A DNA stretch of 64,000 nucleotides, taken from the NCBI GenBank assembly GCA_018524725.1, contig JAEUWP010000401.1, positions 1-64,000 on the forward strand. Reading direction: 5' to 3'. Positions within the stretch are counted from its first letter, which is position 1; each line of letters begins with the position of its first letter. This document shows positions 11,101 to 24,070 of the stretch, one piece after another. The position numbers were made by a program, and so were the translations under genes. The stretch is from Podaxis mareebaensis. Its lineage: Eukaryota; Basidiomycota; Agaricomycetes; Agaricales; Agaricaceae. Under the pieces are notes generated by a model. The model worked only from the letters and a program-made list of their open reading frames with translations, did not search any database and was not told where the DNA came from.

Positions 11101-11658
11101 GCGAACCTCAATGGACTTCGTGACGCCGTGGCCAGCGGTGCGGGGTTCAACAACGGCAAAATCCAGGTCGCCCTGGATTCCAACATTGTTTTTATCCTTC
11201 TCCGCTTCGGCTTGGGCCATTTTAAACGCAGTATACTCTTGTCCACGCTTGTGCCTTCGGCCGTTGAGATGCTGCGACCAGAGATGATGGAGCATATAGA
11301 CTTGACAAGTCGCACAAAAATGATGAGTGCGTTGGATCTCCACAGGAAGGTCGGTTTCTGGTTCCGCCTCGATAGATACCCCAAGCGACCTGGCTTTGCT
11401 TGCGTGTGCTTTTCCGTTCTTGTGCTGTTGCCACGCGCCAGGGGACATGAAACGAAGACAAATAGGACAAGATACCAGACCATGAGAGACCGCACCAGAA
11501 GCTCTGGAGTTGTGTTTCCGAGTTTTCAGGTGTTGGTTATAGTCGTGAATACTACGACAAACCACATTGCATGCATCACAAGTGAGAACGTTGTGGTTGT
11601 GTGGACAGCTGCCATCATTGCAGGTCCCAGAGGCGAGGAGATTGGGGCAGTTCCTCAT
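8174..11658 (-). CDS. SF1 RNA helicase, MOV10/SDE3 type, with N-terminal zinc fingers (copy 1)
   Basis: A multi-exon gene read from ATG 11658 to TAG 8174-8176. The N terminus carries a CCCH finger (CPNLLASGTCNDGSCPHNH) and three C2H2/U1-like fingers (CDACNVVC..H, CPICLRFM..H, CATCQVYM..H). After a beta-rich region come the Upf1-like helicase motifs: Walker A GPPGTGKT formed across an intron near 9785-9835, ACAPSNSAAD, DEAGQATEPE (near 9400), SGDPKQLGP, LVQNFRSHEAIL, VGSVEEFQGQ and SVTRAKA. Introns with GT-AG ends restore the frame at every apparent break. Motif V, for example, is completed by removing 8630-8686, and motif VI by removing about 8470-8515. So the gene looks intact, unlike the nearby elements. 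Relatives (Arabidopsis SDE3, animal MOV10) act in RNA silencing and retroelement control; the role here is inferred. It is more diverged than copies 2 and 3. Confidence 0.88.
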
Positions 11659-12118
11659 GGCGGCGATATTGGGGGAAGGAAGATACGGAGTGATAGAATC
11701 CAAGCACGTCCCTTTTATATCATCGTTCACACCCTAGGATTCCCAGCGTCCATTGAAACGTACACGAGGATCTTACGTATGGGCGTTCCCACTCAGAGGA
11801 GAGATCTGATAGCGGCGGATAACCAGAGTAGGGAAGGTGCTGGATATCGCGGCCACCGTGGATAGCCGCAAGCCACGAGAAGGGGAGGTGGAAACCACGA
11901 CACCACGAGGATGAAATTTTGGCAACGTGTAAGTGGATATGACTAAAACATCATATGTCAGTGCGTACAGCGAGCATAACCCAGCTCCAACTATCACTAA
12001 GCATGCGGAGTTGGGGGGCAGACCTAAGAGCAGGAAATAGGAAGATAACGATCCAAAGTACAGGGGTGTAGTTAAGGGAGCAATTATGGATTGGACATCA
12101 ACATGTAAAGTACAATAA
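11659..12118. other. Intergenic: helicase copy 1 promoter side and Rpt6 3' flank
   Basis: No coding sequence recognised. Both neighbours are on the minus strand, so this holds the helicase leader and promoter and the Rpt6 3' region. Confidence 0.5.
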
Positions 12119-13668
<1,550 letters not shown>

Positions 13669-14713
13669 GGGTGTGGATATGAGGATGGTGTAAATTAGAT
13701 TTCCGTTAGCATGACGCGTCTTGTATGTGATGTGACAGGCGTGACATATGATCGAAGCGCACTCTCCAAGCATGTACAGTACCCTCCGCGACAGATGAGA
13801 CAGGACAAAATGACGATGCTAAAACCTGTCTCCTTCATATACTAACCACAGAGTGTACTTGTTTAATATGGCGGCTGAGATGTGAGAGGGTAATCCAACA
13901 CAGCAATGACCAAGAAAAACGGCCTACCCCTCGAGCAATAGGAAACCAGCCGAGAACTCACTTAAACCATAGACTCCGAATGGACTGCATCCTGACAAAC
14001 GTAAATAAATTCGAAAAGAAAGCCATAGATAAAGACCTTGTGATAGATACATGGAACGGAATTCTAGAGAAAGATGAAAACTCGCGTGGCGACTGGACGG
14101 AAAAACCTGGGGTTTTAGTGGGCAGCCGTTTCTTCGAGATCAGAGCCCCACACACACCCAAGATGGGAGTGCGTAAAGGCATTTCCTCAGGGGTGGAGAA
14201 AACATCTCGCTAATACCTGCGAAAATCGCGCCCACAAGCCGACTAAAGAAGCGGACATCCCGCCGAGCAGGACCTCGACCAGGAGCTGGTAGTCCGCTGT
14301 CGGAGGTTATAACGGCTCCACCAAAAAAAGGAAATACAGTACCCTCCACGAAGACACAAATTCAGGTTGACGTTGACGACCAACACACTCTATTCTGCTT
14401 AAAGACAGAAAAAAAAACGAAGATGATGGAACACGATACAAGGCAAGAGTAGATGAAGCATCAGAGTATATAGGTCAAATGTCTATGCGCACTCAAGATC
14501 ACTATGAAGCCAGAACCATATCTAAAGGAGACTTTGTCACCGGGAAATACACATGTTACAACAGTGCGATAGGGAGCGGGGATCCAGCAACGGCAATGCG
14601 AATTCACCGCCCAGTGGCAATCACCAGATAAGGAAAGGGGACAGGGCTGGGGAGCAGCACTGGGCGAGCCACTCTCCAGGAGGGTGGGGACTTTTGGAGC
14701 CAAGTTCCAAAAT
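13669..14713. other. Intergenic, Rpt6 promoter side
   Basis: About 1 kb with only short unsupported frames. It contains the Rpt6 upstream region on the left and the 3' flank of the NACHT remnant on the right. I see no RNA gene or repeat. Confidence 0.5.
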
Positions 14714-17021
14714 TTAACAATTTCGGATTGAGAGAGCCCTACTTACATTCAGAAGCGAGTATATTCCTGTTCTCAGTTCATTGACCACGCTCAAACACTC
14801 CATCCAATGCAAGAGATGGGCTTCCAGGGAGTCACACAGAGCAGCGATAAAGGATGTGACAAGTCGCTCGCTTAGATGTGCTGCCCAGTGAATGCATGCG
14901 TATTTCAGTGCCTCAAGAATTTTGCTGGCATTCTCGGGCGGGTTGGTTCTATCTATATGCGAGACGGTCAGCTCTTCGGGGGTGTCACAGATGTTATACC
15001 TGAGCGACGCGTTCATCAACTCCAGGCATTTGAGCGCAAGCTCTGCGTAACCGTCGATGGGAACCAGCGGCGTGAATGGGGGAAAATGATCCCGAGGACA
15101 GCGTTTGGGGTCTCTGAGAAATTCTGGAAAGGATGCATAAAATAGGGTAACCGGGGCATTTTCCTCATTGGGAATGTGAATGACTGAGTTGAGCGACGGC
15201 AGATACTTCTTTGGCTCCGGTATATTGCTCAGCGCAAAGGGCATTAATTGGTAACGGATGTTGGAGAAATACGACGAACAAAAGGAGGGTCTTCATATGA
15301 GGCAATACTCTTTCTTCCTGATCATTAGAGACTTACTTGAAAATGCCTCCGTAGAGCTTGTCGATGGTCAAGGTTTGCTGGTGGCTCCATGTGCCCTCCG
15401 CCAAGAACGTGAGGCGCGCTTTATAAAGGTCCTTGTCGTCTTGAATATAGCGCCGTGCCGTGGATGTGTAGATAAAAGGTTTCCCAGAGTCTTTGACGAC
15501 TTGGAACAGTTCACTGTCTGGCGGCCATCCATTATTGTTATCCGGATCATAGTCCCTCTTGATACCAGCAAGTGATACCTTCAAATACATTCGAATGTCC
15601 TTCTCCACTACGTGTTTCTCGATCTCGTGAAGCAAGAAAGAGTCGTGAAGCAAGAAAGAGTCATGAGGACCCCGCGATGACTTGAAGGCTGAAGTAACGG
15701 GATAGTCGGGTCTGCTGATAAGAAGGAACTTTAGGGGAAGGCTCGGTGCAGGACCGAGAATGAGTTTGGTGAGGCGGTAGGCAATGTAAAGGCCTACACT
15801 CGTCAAGAGCATCAATGACAACAGTCCTGCAAACTCCGACCCAGCCTTTAACGGCGGCCCGTAATGGGTTGCGAATGAGGCCCGGAACTGCTCTTTCAAG
15901 TTATTCGGTTCCGCAAGGTCCTGTTCCTTTCTGAAAGCCTGCACAACCCCCCGCTGTGATAGTAGGCGAACCCTTGAAAAATTGGTGTACCATGCTTGGG
16001 ATGATGCGGCGGGCATCACTAGTCTCTGAGGCCCGAGAACAAAAGAAACTCGCCCCAAGCATCTGCCATTTGTCCATGAGCCCACAAAATGACTGAACAG
16101 TCGTTGACTTTCCGATGCCTGTCATTCCGACGAGCCTACGGGAATTTAACAGCTGAGGATGGAACATATAAGGCTGATCGTACTTCCTCAACCACAAAAA
16201 TACTTACCTGCAACATGTTCTGTACGGTTACGTTGGTGTGCAACTGTAAATCGATCTACGGAACGCAATAGGCACCGTGCACACGCAAGCATGCTCCATA
16301 GTTTGCACGAGCAGGCTGAACACATACGAGGAAGAGATCGCAAACATTGCAGAGATCCTTCAACGCCCTTTATATCGTCCCGGGGTCGTTCGAAACCTCG
16401 GCAACGCGGGTCGCTAATGATCGATCTTGCAAATGCTGGATGACTTCAACCAAGAGCTCGATGGCTCTGTAGGATCGGCAGTGAGAAATCGGCTACGATT
16501 GCAAGAGGTGAGGGCGATACGCATGTGGAGAAACTTCTGACCCTCCCTTCGATCGCCTTCAATACGTCTTTTCCCTCCTTGTATCGTTGCATGAGCGATA
16601 GGATGGCGTTGGATCTTTTCTCGAGGGCTGCTAGCTCCTCCTTATTTGTGGATGCACCCTACCAAGGGGAACTCAATGGCGTGAATATAACGGAAATGGG
16701 TTGTGCACATCGAAGATTTTGTAAATTATCAAGAATCCGGCGGCTCATTTTTAAGGGTGGGCAGAGGTCGGAACATTCCTTGAGACCTTCTCCTACAGCC
16801 ACCAATCCATGAAGAGCTGTGCTGCCTCCTGCCTTTACTTTCTCGAGCAATGTTTGTGGGCTTTGCTGAGGTTCCGATACGACAGCCAGATATTCGCTAT
16901 TAGAGGCGGATGCCGGGGTTTGGACTGTTTGGGGAACCTGAGCGGGGAGGTGTTTCGGCGCTTTGGAAGGCATGAGGAGTTGCAGGAGCTGCAAGGACCG
17001 AGGCGCTTTCGATGAGTGCAC
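14714..17021 (-). pseudogene. NACHT-type STAND NTPase, frame-broken
   Basis: The N terminus (from 17021) has the Agaricomycete NACHT leader: a Ser/Pro-rich start, then VGEGLKECSDLCPPLK and NKEELAALEKRSNAI. The nucleotide-binding core has a P-loop VGMTGIGKSTTVQSFC near 16100 followed by LGASFFCSRASETSDARRIIPS. The Walker B core VVIDALDEC is present near 15800 but in a different frame from the surrounding LKEQFRASFATHYGPP and APSLPLKFLLISRPD. A further frame change is needed between SPTIT and VVQAFRKEQDL, and the first intron does not join in phase. These breaks are too close together for introns. The C-terminal part (LLHWMECLSVVNELRTGIYSLL) is readable to the stop at 14714. Intact relatives are NLR-like proteins of fungal self/non-self or innate recognition. 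Confidence 0.75.
15626..15661. repeat. Exact 18-bp tandem duplication inside the NACHT remnant
   Basis: CGTGAAGCAAGAAAGAGT at 15626-15643 is repeated exactly at 15644-15661. In the minus-strand frame this doubles a DSFLLH segment. It is in frame and looks recent. Confidence 0.95.
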
Positions 17022-17590
17022 AGTGCGCCTCGCGTTTTCCCTTTGGGGCGTTTCAGATAAGAGGACATCGTAAATTGATTAGCCCGGGGCCAGTGCCGGT
17101 CGATGTTGATCAGGGTGGGTCAACGGATAAGAAGGATAGCTGCGAGAGTGACCGCTGGCCTCAAGGCATTCGATTGACGCTCTGTATCAAAACTCTCACG
17201 TCAATCGCGGGCAATTTGGATGGGAAGTTCTCTTAGCGCCTAGAAGCAGCAGGCCTGTACCACCATTCTACCCTTCAACTCCTGGCCATACATTTCCAAC
17301 GTATACCCCTGCATCCTCCACTGTCATCACCTCAATGTATCACAACGCACGCACATACGGAAATTCCACTCGATTCAAACTATATTCACGCCCAATCTGA
17401 TTTCGACAAGTTTAAGGCCTCGATGCATGGCTCCCAATTTCAGCGCTAGAACTTCGAAGGCGCGTATTGAGCTCGAGTTGGTGGCAGATCGGCCGAACCG
17501 GCCGTTTCGGAGGCTTCCAAATATTCCCACACTTCCGCATGTAGGAAAAGGAGTCATAATTACAGGACAGTCTATGTAGCTGGGCCAAAA
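17022..17590. other. Divergent intergenic region between NACHT remnant and aspartate kinase
   Basis: No gene supported. It holds the 5' flank of both neighbours, which diverge from here. Confidence 0.5.
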
Positions 17591-19884
17591 ATGTCAGACG
17601 AACAATCGCCATCGTCATTCGCGCTGGACGAAACCTCTGATCCTCCATCCCCATCCTCCGGATCCCAAACCCCACCCTCCTCTTCAGACGAAGGTCCAGT
17701 GACTCCTCCGAATTTACACCAAAACACAATAGACCCTTCAGCCAAATGGCTCGTGCAAAAGTTTGGCGGGACGAGCGTCGGCAAATTTGCAGTTCAGATT
17801 GCAGAGGACATCGTTGCGTGCGCCCACATTCACGTCAAGAAAGTCAGAAGTTGAAATTAACACGTGTTTGGACTTGCTAGAAATTACATCGACCAACACA
17901 AAGTCGCTATCGTGTGTTCTGCACGATCAGGTTCTACAAAAGCGTTGGGCACAACAAACCTCCTCCTTCGAGCTTCAGCGGAGGCTCTCAGACGCCCCAC
18001 GAACCCAAATGGTAGCAAGCCTACCGAGACGCCAGGTACGGGCACCATCACGCCTATCTCAAGAGGTCTTTTTGGTGTTATGGGTGTTTACTCTGAAGGC
18101 TCGCAATCTCCACCTCTGAGCCCTCGCAGTCGGTCCTCATCGTCTCTTGGGACTGGCCCGTTTGCCGGGCTCGGCTTTACACCGATCAACTCCAAAGGCG
18201 AGAAACCTGCTCCTGCAAGTGTACCAGATTTCGTAAACACCGTGGACCTGTTACGACAAGAACACATCACCGCTGCCAGGGAATGTGTCACCAGACATCC
18301 CGAGGTTTTGCAAGAGTTGGAAGAGGAGATACATAGAGATTGTGATTGGTTGACGAGTTTTTTGTACGCTCTCAAGGTACGTCTCCCTCTCTTCCACGTT
18401 TCCTTGATTCCGATGCATTCGACGAATAGGTCATTGACGAGATTTCTCCACGTTCAAGAGACACGATAATTGGCCTCGGAGAAAAGCTGGCATGCAAGTT
18501 GATGACGGCTATTCTTCGGGATAGGGTACGCGCTTCTCTACTTAATCTTATCGCATCAGCCAAAAGTGTGACATTGGCATCGTTTCCAGGATATAGATGC
18601 TGAATATGTGTCGCTAGAAGATGTCGTCCCGGCTGTTGATGATGCTGATGGCACCCTTGAACAGACGCTGGATCAAGAATTCTATGATAGACTCACGGTT
18701 GCGTTAGGCGAACGGGTTAAACAGTGCGCACCGCGTGTGCCTGTCGTTACTGGTGCGTTGTCAGCGTACCGACAGATTGACAGCCCCTTTCTGATTGCAG
18801 TTTTCGGTGATTCCGCTGGCTAGGCTATTTTGGTCCTGTGCCTGGGTCGCTCTTGCGGCAAGTCGGGAGAGGCTACACAGATTTGTGTTCAGCGCTGCTT
18901 GCTGTGGGCCTCGAGGCGTCTGAACTGCAAATCTGGAAAGAAGTGGATGGGATTTTCACCGCCGATCCAAGAAAAGTGTGCACCGCGCGTTTGATTCCCA
19001 TCATTTCGCCGGATGAGGCGGCGGAATTGACATACTACGGCAGTGAAGTCGTGCATCCATTCACAATGGAACAGGTCATCCGCAGGCGTATACCCATTCG
19101 CATCAAAAATGTTGAAAACCCAAGAGGTGGCGGGACAGTCATTCATCCGGATCCAGACGCGGACGCCCCGCAGTTGCATCAGGATTCATCCAACCCGCCG
19201 AGCATACCCGAACCTGTGTCGCCGATGACGTTACTTGCGCTCGAGGCCGAGGCGGACTCGCCGCACCGGAAGAGACTGCCTACGGCCGTGACGATTAAAG
19301 AGAACATCGTGGTGCTGAACGTACATTCGAATCGGAAGAGCGTATCGCACGGGTTCCTTGCAGGGATATTTTCGACGTTGGACAGGTTTGGGGTTGTTGT
19401 GGATTTGATTACGACGAGTGAGGTGCATGTGAGTATGGCGATTGAGGATGGGCTGGGGAAGAAGTTGTTGGATAGGTTGGTCCGAGAGTTGAAGAAGAGT
19501 GGAACCGTGCGTTTCTTTTTTTTTGGGTTACTCTTTACCTTTTTGTTTTGTCGCTTCAGTGTTTCTTTTCTCCTTTTGGGGTGACACACATGCTGATTTA
19601 GCCATCTCGGTCGGCAGGTGTCAGTGCATAAGGACATGACCATCTTATCGCTTGTAGGGAAGCACATGCGGAATATGGTGGGCATTGCCGGGAGGATGTT
19701 CACGACTCTTGCGCAGGGCAACGTGAACATCGAAATGATCAGCCAGGGCGCTAGCGAGATCAACATCTCGTGTGTGATTGAGTCGCGGGACGCAGTCAAG
19801 GCACTCAATCTCATCCATCAGAGCTGTCTGCAAATCAAGCCGGAAGGTTCGCTGGGACGTGGTGAGTCTGGGTACGAGTGGTAG
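17591..19884 (+). CDS. HOM3: Aspartate kinase (first step of Thr/Met/Ile synthesis)
   Basis: Phosphorylates aspartate to 4-phospho-aspartate (EC 2.7.2.4), committing carbon to homoserine, threonine and methionine. After a Ser/Pro-rich N terminus (residues 1-50) comes the kinase signature VQKFGGTSVGKFAVQIAEDIV. Then follow VAIVCSARSGSTKALGTTNLL, a Ser-rich insert (about 18000-18190), FVNTVDLLRQEHITAAREC, GRGYTDLCSALLAVGL, LQIWKEVDGIFTADPRKV and ELTYYGSEVVHPFTMEQV. Two ACT domains end the protein: NIVVLNVHSNRKSVSHGF and ILSLVGKHMRNMVGIAGRMF. They match the threonine-sensing region of the fungal enzyme. Five introns are apparent, near 17824-17871, 18376-18429, 18525-18588, 18752-18822 and 19507-19617. 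Stop TAG is at 19882-19884. The low-complexity insert is longer than in yeast but keeps the frame. Confidence 0.95.
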
Positions 19885-20259
19885 CTGTTGTTGCAACCAT
19901 GCTAAGCATTATGTTGTGACCTGACACAGTTGGCCCGTGGTTGTTCTGATCAATTGATTGTGGATTGTGATTGGCACGGAGATGCAATGTATGTATTGGG
20001 GTGCAGTGGTACATGGCTATAATTACCCGGGGTGCAGTATGTTGGTTAGATTTGAAGATATGTATATGGATGGAGATAGACTAGTTTACGTATTAGGTTG
20101 ATGGTTCCTCGGTGGGAGAGTGGTGCACGTGTGGGAGGAGTCCATTAATACCCACCCTTGGCCAAGTTCCCAAGCCCACACGCCCGGACTGTGCACGCTT
20201 GATAGTCTTCGCCTGGTATCACTTGGCTCTTTTTCTCTCCCATCCCACACACACATGCC
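19885..20259. other. Intergenic between aspartate kinase and G-alpha-like gene
   Basis: Contains the aspartate kinase 3' flank and the G-alpha upstream region. A CT-rich stretch (CTCTTTTTCTCTCCC near 20226-20240) precedes the start, as is common in fungal promoters. No other gene seen. Confidence 0.5.
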
Positions 20260-22577
20260 ATGCCTGTCCCCGTCGACCCCTTCGACGATATCCTTAGACC
20301 GCCGCCGGACGAGACTCCCGAAGAACGGGCGCTGCGTCTGGCAAAGGAGGAAGAGGCTCGGCAAGTGAGTGCGGCCATTGATGCGAGTATCAAAGCCGAG
20401 CGCAATGCGAGAAGGAAGAAAAGGATTGTCAGGCTGCTGTTGCTGGGCCAGAGCGAGTCTGGTGAGTACTTTCTGATGCTCCTTGGATATTTACGCTCAC
20501 AATGGGCAGGCAAGTCGACGACCTTGAGACGTAAGTTGAGTTTGCATTATATTATTTATTTATCGAGTTACTGAAGAAAGGCTGTGCAGAATTCCAGAGA
20601 CTTTATACTCCCACTGCATTCCGCGAAGAACGCATCCTCTGGCGCGCCGTCATCCAACTCAATGTTGTTCGATCCATACGCACAATACTCGACACTCTGT
20701 CAACACCCACCAACGCCCATACATCCCCGCAGACATCACCCTACTCCTCCCCTCGTTCCCGTGCACGCAGTCTCTCCCGTCACCCACCCCTGCCCGAACT
20801 ACCTGGTGCCCTCGATGTCATGGGCTTCCCTGTCGATCCTTCCCCCGCGCCTTTATCTCCCCCTCGACACGCTCAGGCTCACGCTCGTGGTGTCGACTCT
20901 GACGGAGACGGTGAATCCGATGTGGATTATAACCACCAAACCGGCACCAATTCTGGTCCGGGTACCGGGTCGAGGTCGAATCCCTCCTCATCGACATTAG
21001 CAACGAATTACAGGAATCAGAACCCCAATCACCATCCGACACATTATGCTAGCGGGAGCAACGGCAACTCCCCACCTTTTCCTCCACAACAACAACATTA
21101 CTACTCGCACCATCACACAGGCCATATTGAAGCCCTAAAATCGCGGCTGGCACCTATCAGACATATCGAGCAGATGCTCATCAGTAAACTCGTCCCGCCC
21201 AATGAAGAGGAGGCCACGCATCTGGGGAATGGGAGTATTGGCGGAAACGGGATACATTATATGAGTAGTGCGTATGGCCATGGGCACGGTCTACATGGTG
21301 GTAATGTAGGGAGAAGCAGTGGTACTGGGGAGGTGTTTGTGAGACCGACAAGCGGGTGGAGAGGTGCGCTCGCTCGTGCGAGGGTGAGTTATCCGAGTTT
21401 CTTGGGAGAAGGAAGTCAGAACGGGAGTGGGAGCGGGAATAGTAGTGGGACGGAGAGTATTGGGAGTGACGCGGATAGGTCAGATGAGGCACAGGAGACA
21501 TTGAACACGCTCTGTGGAGACATGATCCAGCTGTGGCAGGATCCTCTCGTGCGGGAAGTATTGAGAAGAAGGAAGATCAGGTTGGAGGAGGGTAGTGGGT
21601 TTTTCTTGAACGATTTGCCGAGGGTCACGTCGCTCAAGTATATGCCTTCTGACGGTGTGTGATACATGTCGTATGCCCTTGCCGAGGCTGAGATTATGTC
21701 ACCTTAACAGACGATGTCCTCAAAGCTCGACTTAAGACTGTTGGTGTCGCTGAGTATAGGTTCGAGATGGAGGTGCCGATGAGTAGAGATACGGGTACAG
21801 AGTGGAGGATCGTTGATGTCGGTGGAAGTCGGAGTCAGGTGAATAGATGCACGTTGCTCCTCTTGCCTTCCACAATGCTAACTAAGCCACCGGACCGTGA
21901 TATCAGCGACGTAAGTCCCAACACCCCAATCCGCACATATAATGCTAACACCCTGCAGCAACATGGGCACCCTTCTTTGACGATGGTTAGCTTTTCGCCT
22001 CTCCTGCTTTTTACCTTACTTATCACTCCTCGCAGTTGACGCGATAATATTCCTAGCCCCAATCTCTGGCTTCGACCAAGTTCTAGCCGAAGACCGCACT
22101 GTGAATCGCCTGGAAGACTCTGTCCTCCTCTGGAAAGCCGTCTGCTCCAACAAACTCCTTGCGAACGTCGACCTCGTGTTGTTCCTCAACAAGTGTGACA
22201 TTCTTGATGCCAAGCTGAAGAGCGGCATTCAGCTGGCAAAGTACGTAAGGAGCTACGGGGATAGAGAGAACGATCTGGACACTGTTAGTAAATGTGAGTG
22301 TTATCGTTTCCCCGTTCATTCGGGTGGATAACATAGGTGTTGGATAGATATGAGGAGCAAGTTTAGCGCCATTCACAGAGAACATTCTCCGAATCCGAGA
22401 AAGTTTTACGCGTTCTGCACCTCAGTGACAGATACAGCTACCACAGCGGGTATCATTGCTAGCGGTTAGTCTTTCTTCTCGCTCATCGAACGTAAGCCTC
22501 GTGTTAACTTGGCGTTCTCATTCGCAGTGAGGGATATGGTGATACGCCAACACCTGAAGCAGTCCAAGCTTCTATGA
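20260..22577 (+). CDS. Divergent heterotrimeric G-protein alpha subunit
   Basis: Ras-like GTPase coupling membrane receptors to signalling. The P-loop GQSESGKSTTLR is split by an intron after the first base of its second Gly codon. Family blocks follow: LYTPTAFREERILWRAVIQLN, a long Ser/Gly/His-rich insert in the helical domain (about 20700-21450), SGFFLNDLPRVTSLKYMPSD, switch I DVLKARLKTVG with the catalytic Arg kept, switch II RIVDVGGSRSQ, DAIIFLAPISGFDQ, LFLNKCDILDAKL and the TCAT-like FCTSVTDT. Switch II normally reads GGQRSE; here the catalytic Gln is Ser. The N terminus (MPVPVDPFDD) lacks the MGxxxS myristoylation signal. At least eight introns are needed, including two flanking a 4-base exon at 21907-21910. 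Stop TGA is at 22575-22577. All joins keep frame, so the gene is probably expressed but a poor GTPase (inference). Confidence 0.9.
21907..21910 (+). other. Four-nucleotide microexon in the G-alpha-like gene
   Basis: The exon before ends GGAAGTCGGAGTCAG at 21838 and is followed by GTGAAT. The next usable acceptor is TATCAG at 21906, 20 bases after a GCTAAC branch-point match. Four bases (CGAC) precede a strong GTAAGT donor at 21911, and the following intron ends CTGCAG at 21958 with its own GCTAAC. Joining gives SQRPTWAPFFDD, which fits the family after switch II. Confidence 0.75.
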
Positions 22578-23249
22578 CATTGGCGCGCGTCTGCTACCTT
22601 CGCCTTTCCTCGATTGCTTTGTGATTATGTGTTTTGTTTTATGTTTTACGGGATACCACACGATACCAATTCTTGACCACCCCCTGATTTTCACATCTCA
22701 TTCTCATCGGATTTGTCCTCAATTTTTGGTTTTGGTTTATGATTGATTGATTTTTATGATGATCTTTTATGATCTCTGTCTCTCCTCATTTGCTTCATTT
22801 TCTTCATTTAGTCTATATATCATTTGGTGTATGGAGCGCGGCGGGTAGGGCCACGGTGAGACGAGGTAAGACAAAATAAGTTTACGATTGTGAACGATGA
22901 TTTACATTTAGACACAACTCTTGGCTGGTCTTAAAACGCAATGCACTATGATTCTTATCCCGCTCTCTCAGGCTTTTTCCTCATCTTATTCCCTCGCTCC
23001 TTCCTTTCCCCCCATCGATTTTCAAGCCACACAGGGACCGTCAACGTCATTGATAACAAAAGGAGATCATCAAAACAAACAACATAAAGCTAATTAGCGC
23101 CAGGAACCCAAAACCCCAAGGGCCCCAATCAACATCGTCAGGCACTGGATCCTGATATTATGCCGAACCCGACTACAGAGGAAGTAAGGATTACGTCCCT
23201 TGATAGAAGGAGTAAACACCAAACCGATCATCGATGATCAGCCATGATA
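22578..23249. other. 3' flank of G-alpha-like gene
   Basis: AT- and CT-rich, non-coding. It includes the G-alpha 3' UTR and the left flank of the TA-flanked transposon. Nothing else recognised. Confidence 0.5.
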
Positions 23250-23289
23250 CTGTTGACGCACCCCGGTTCGGATGGCACCCCGGTTCGGA
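23250..23289 (+). repeat. Left terminal inverted repeat of the TA-flanked element
   Basis: Starts CTGTTGACGCACCCCGG and includes a doubled CCCCGGTTCGGA word. Partner at 24031-24070. Confidence 0.9.
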
Positions 23290-24030
23290 CGAACATTCGT
23301 ATGGTGCTCTACACTCTGTGTAAATTCTCCAAAAATTCATAATAAATGGCTAATAAATAATCAATCTAATTTGCGTGCATTACTGTACTGAAATATGAGG
23401 CGATTGGAGAGAGCGTCGAGCGGGGTCAATATCACTCTCTGTCACTCTAGCCGAGGAATGCCGTGTCGGGGATTGAATACCATTAATGAGACCCACGTCA
23501 TTCATTTGAGGACAATAGTCTGGCTTTGCTTCGACGCTGTGTTTCGAACTCTTCCTTCTCTACCTATGGCGCGGACAAAGGGAGGCTCGTCATGGGGTCC
23601 TCGTCGTGCCTACGAGGACCCAGAATACGAGAATCGTATTATGGCTGTACTGCATCTGGACCGTCTTCAGCAGTCGGGACAAGCACTACTACACAAGCTC
23701 AGCCTGACCATGGTCCTCCAACTGTTCCGGTACACATATTACCCTACGCACCAGCTTCATATCTGCCTTTTCCGCCTAATCCTGGTGACCTTCCAGGGGC
23801 TGTTTATGCTCATTCGAGTTTGCTATCCCATAATTCGTCAGCATACTATTACCATAATCCATATGCCAGTCCATCTAATTACAACCAGTATATAGACTCA
23901 CATCTTCGTTACTGACTACATCAAGCCAGAATACCTAGTACCTACTAGTAATCCCAACATAATCATCTACGTACATAAGTCAGCTGAGTTTGAAAAAAAC
24001 CAGGTGGGAAAGACGTGACTGGGGTGACCA

Positions 24031-24070
24031 TCCGAACCGGGGTGCCATCCGAACCGAGGTGCGTCAATAG
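24031..24070 (-). repeat. Right terminal inverted repeat of the TA-flanked element
   Basis: Inverted copy of 23250-23289 with two to three substitutions, one of which (CACCTC for CACCCC) is a C-to-T change. Confidence 0.9.

Larger units (their letters stand above)
23250..24070. mobile_element. Small TA-flanked terminal-inverted-repeat DNA transposon (Tc1/mariner or pogo-like, probably non-autonomous)
   Basis: The left end begins CTGTTGACGCACC and the right end, read in reverse, CTATTGACGCACC. About 40 bases match with two to three differences. Each end holds two adjacent copies of CACCCCGGTTCGGATGG-like sequence, which may be protein-binding sites. The element is flanked by TA on both sides (23248-23249 and 24071-24072), the target of the Tc1/mariner/pogo group. 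At 821 bases it is too short for a full transposase. Internal frames (for example 23566 onward, MARTKGGSSWGPRRAYED) show no known transposase motif and may be captured or decayed sequence. Confidence 0.85.
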
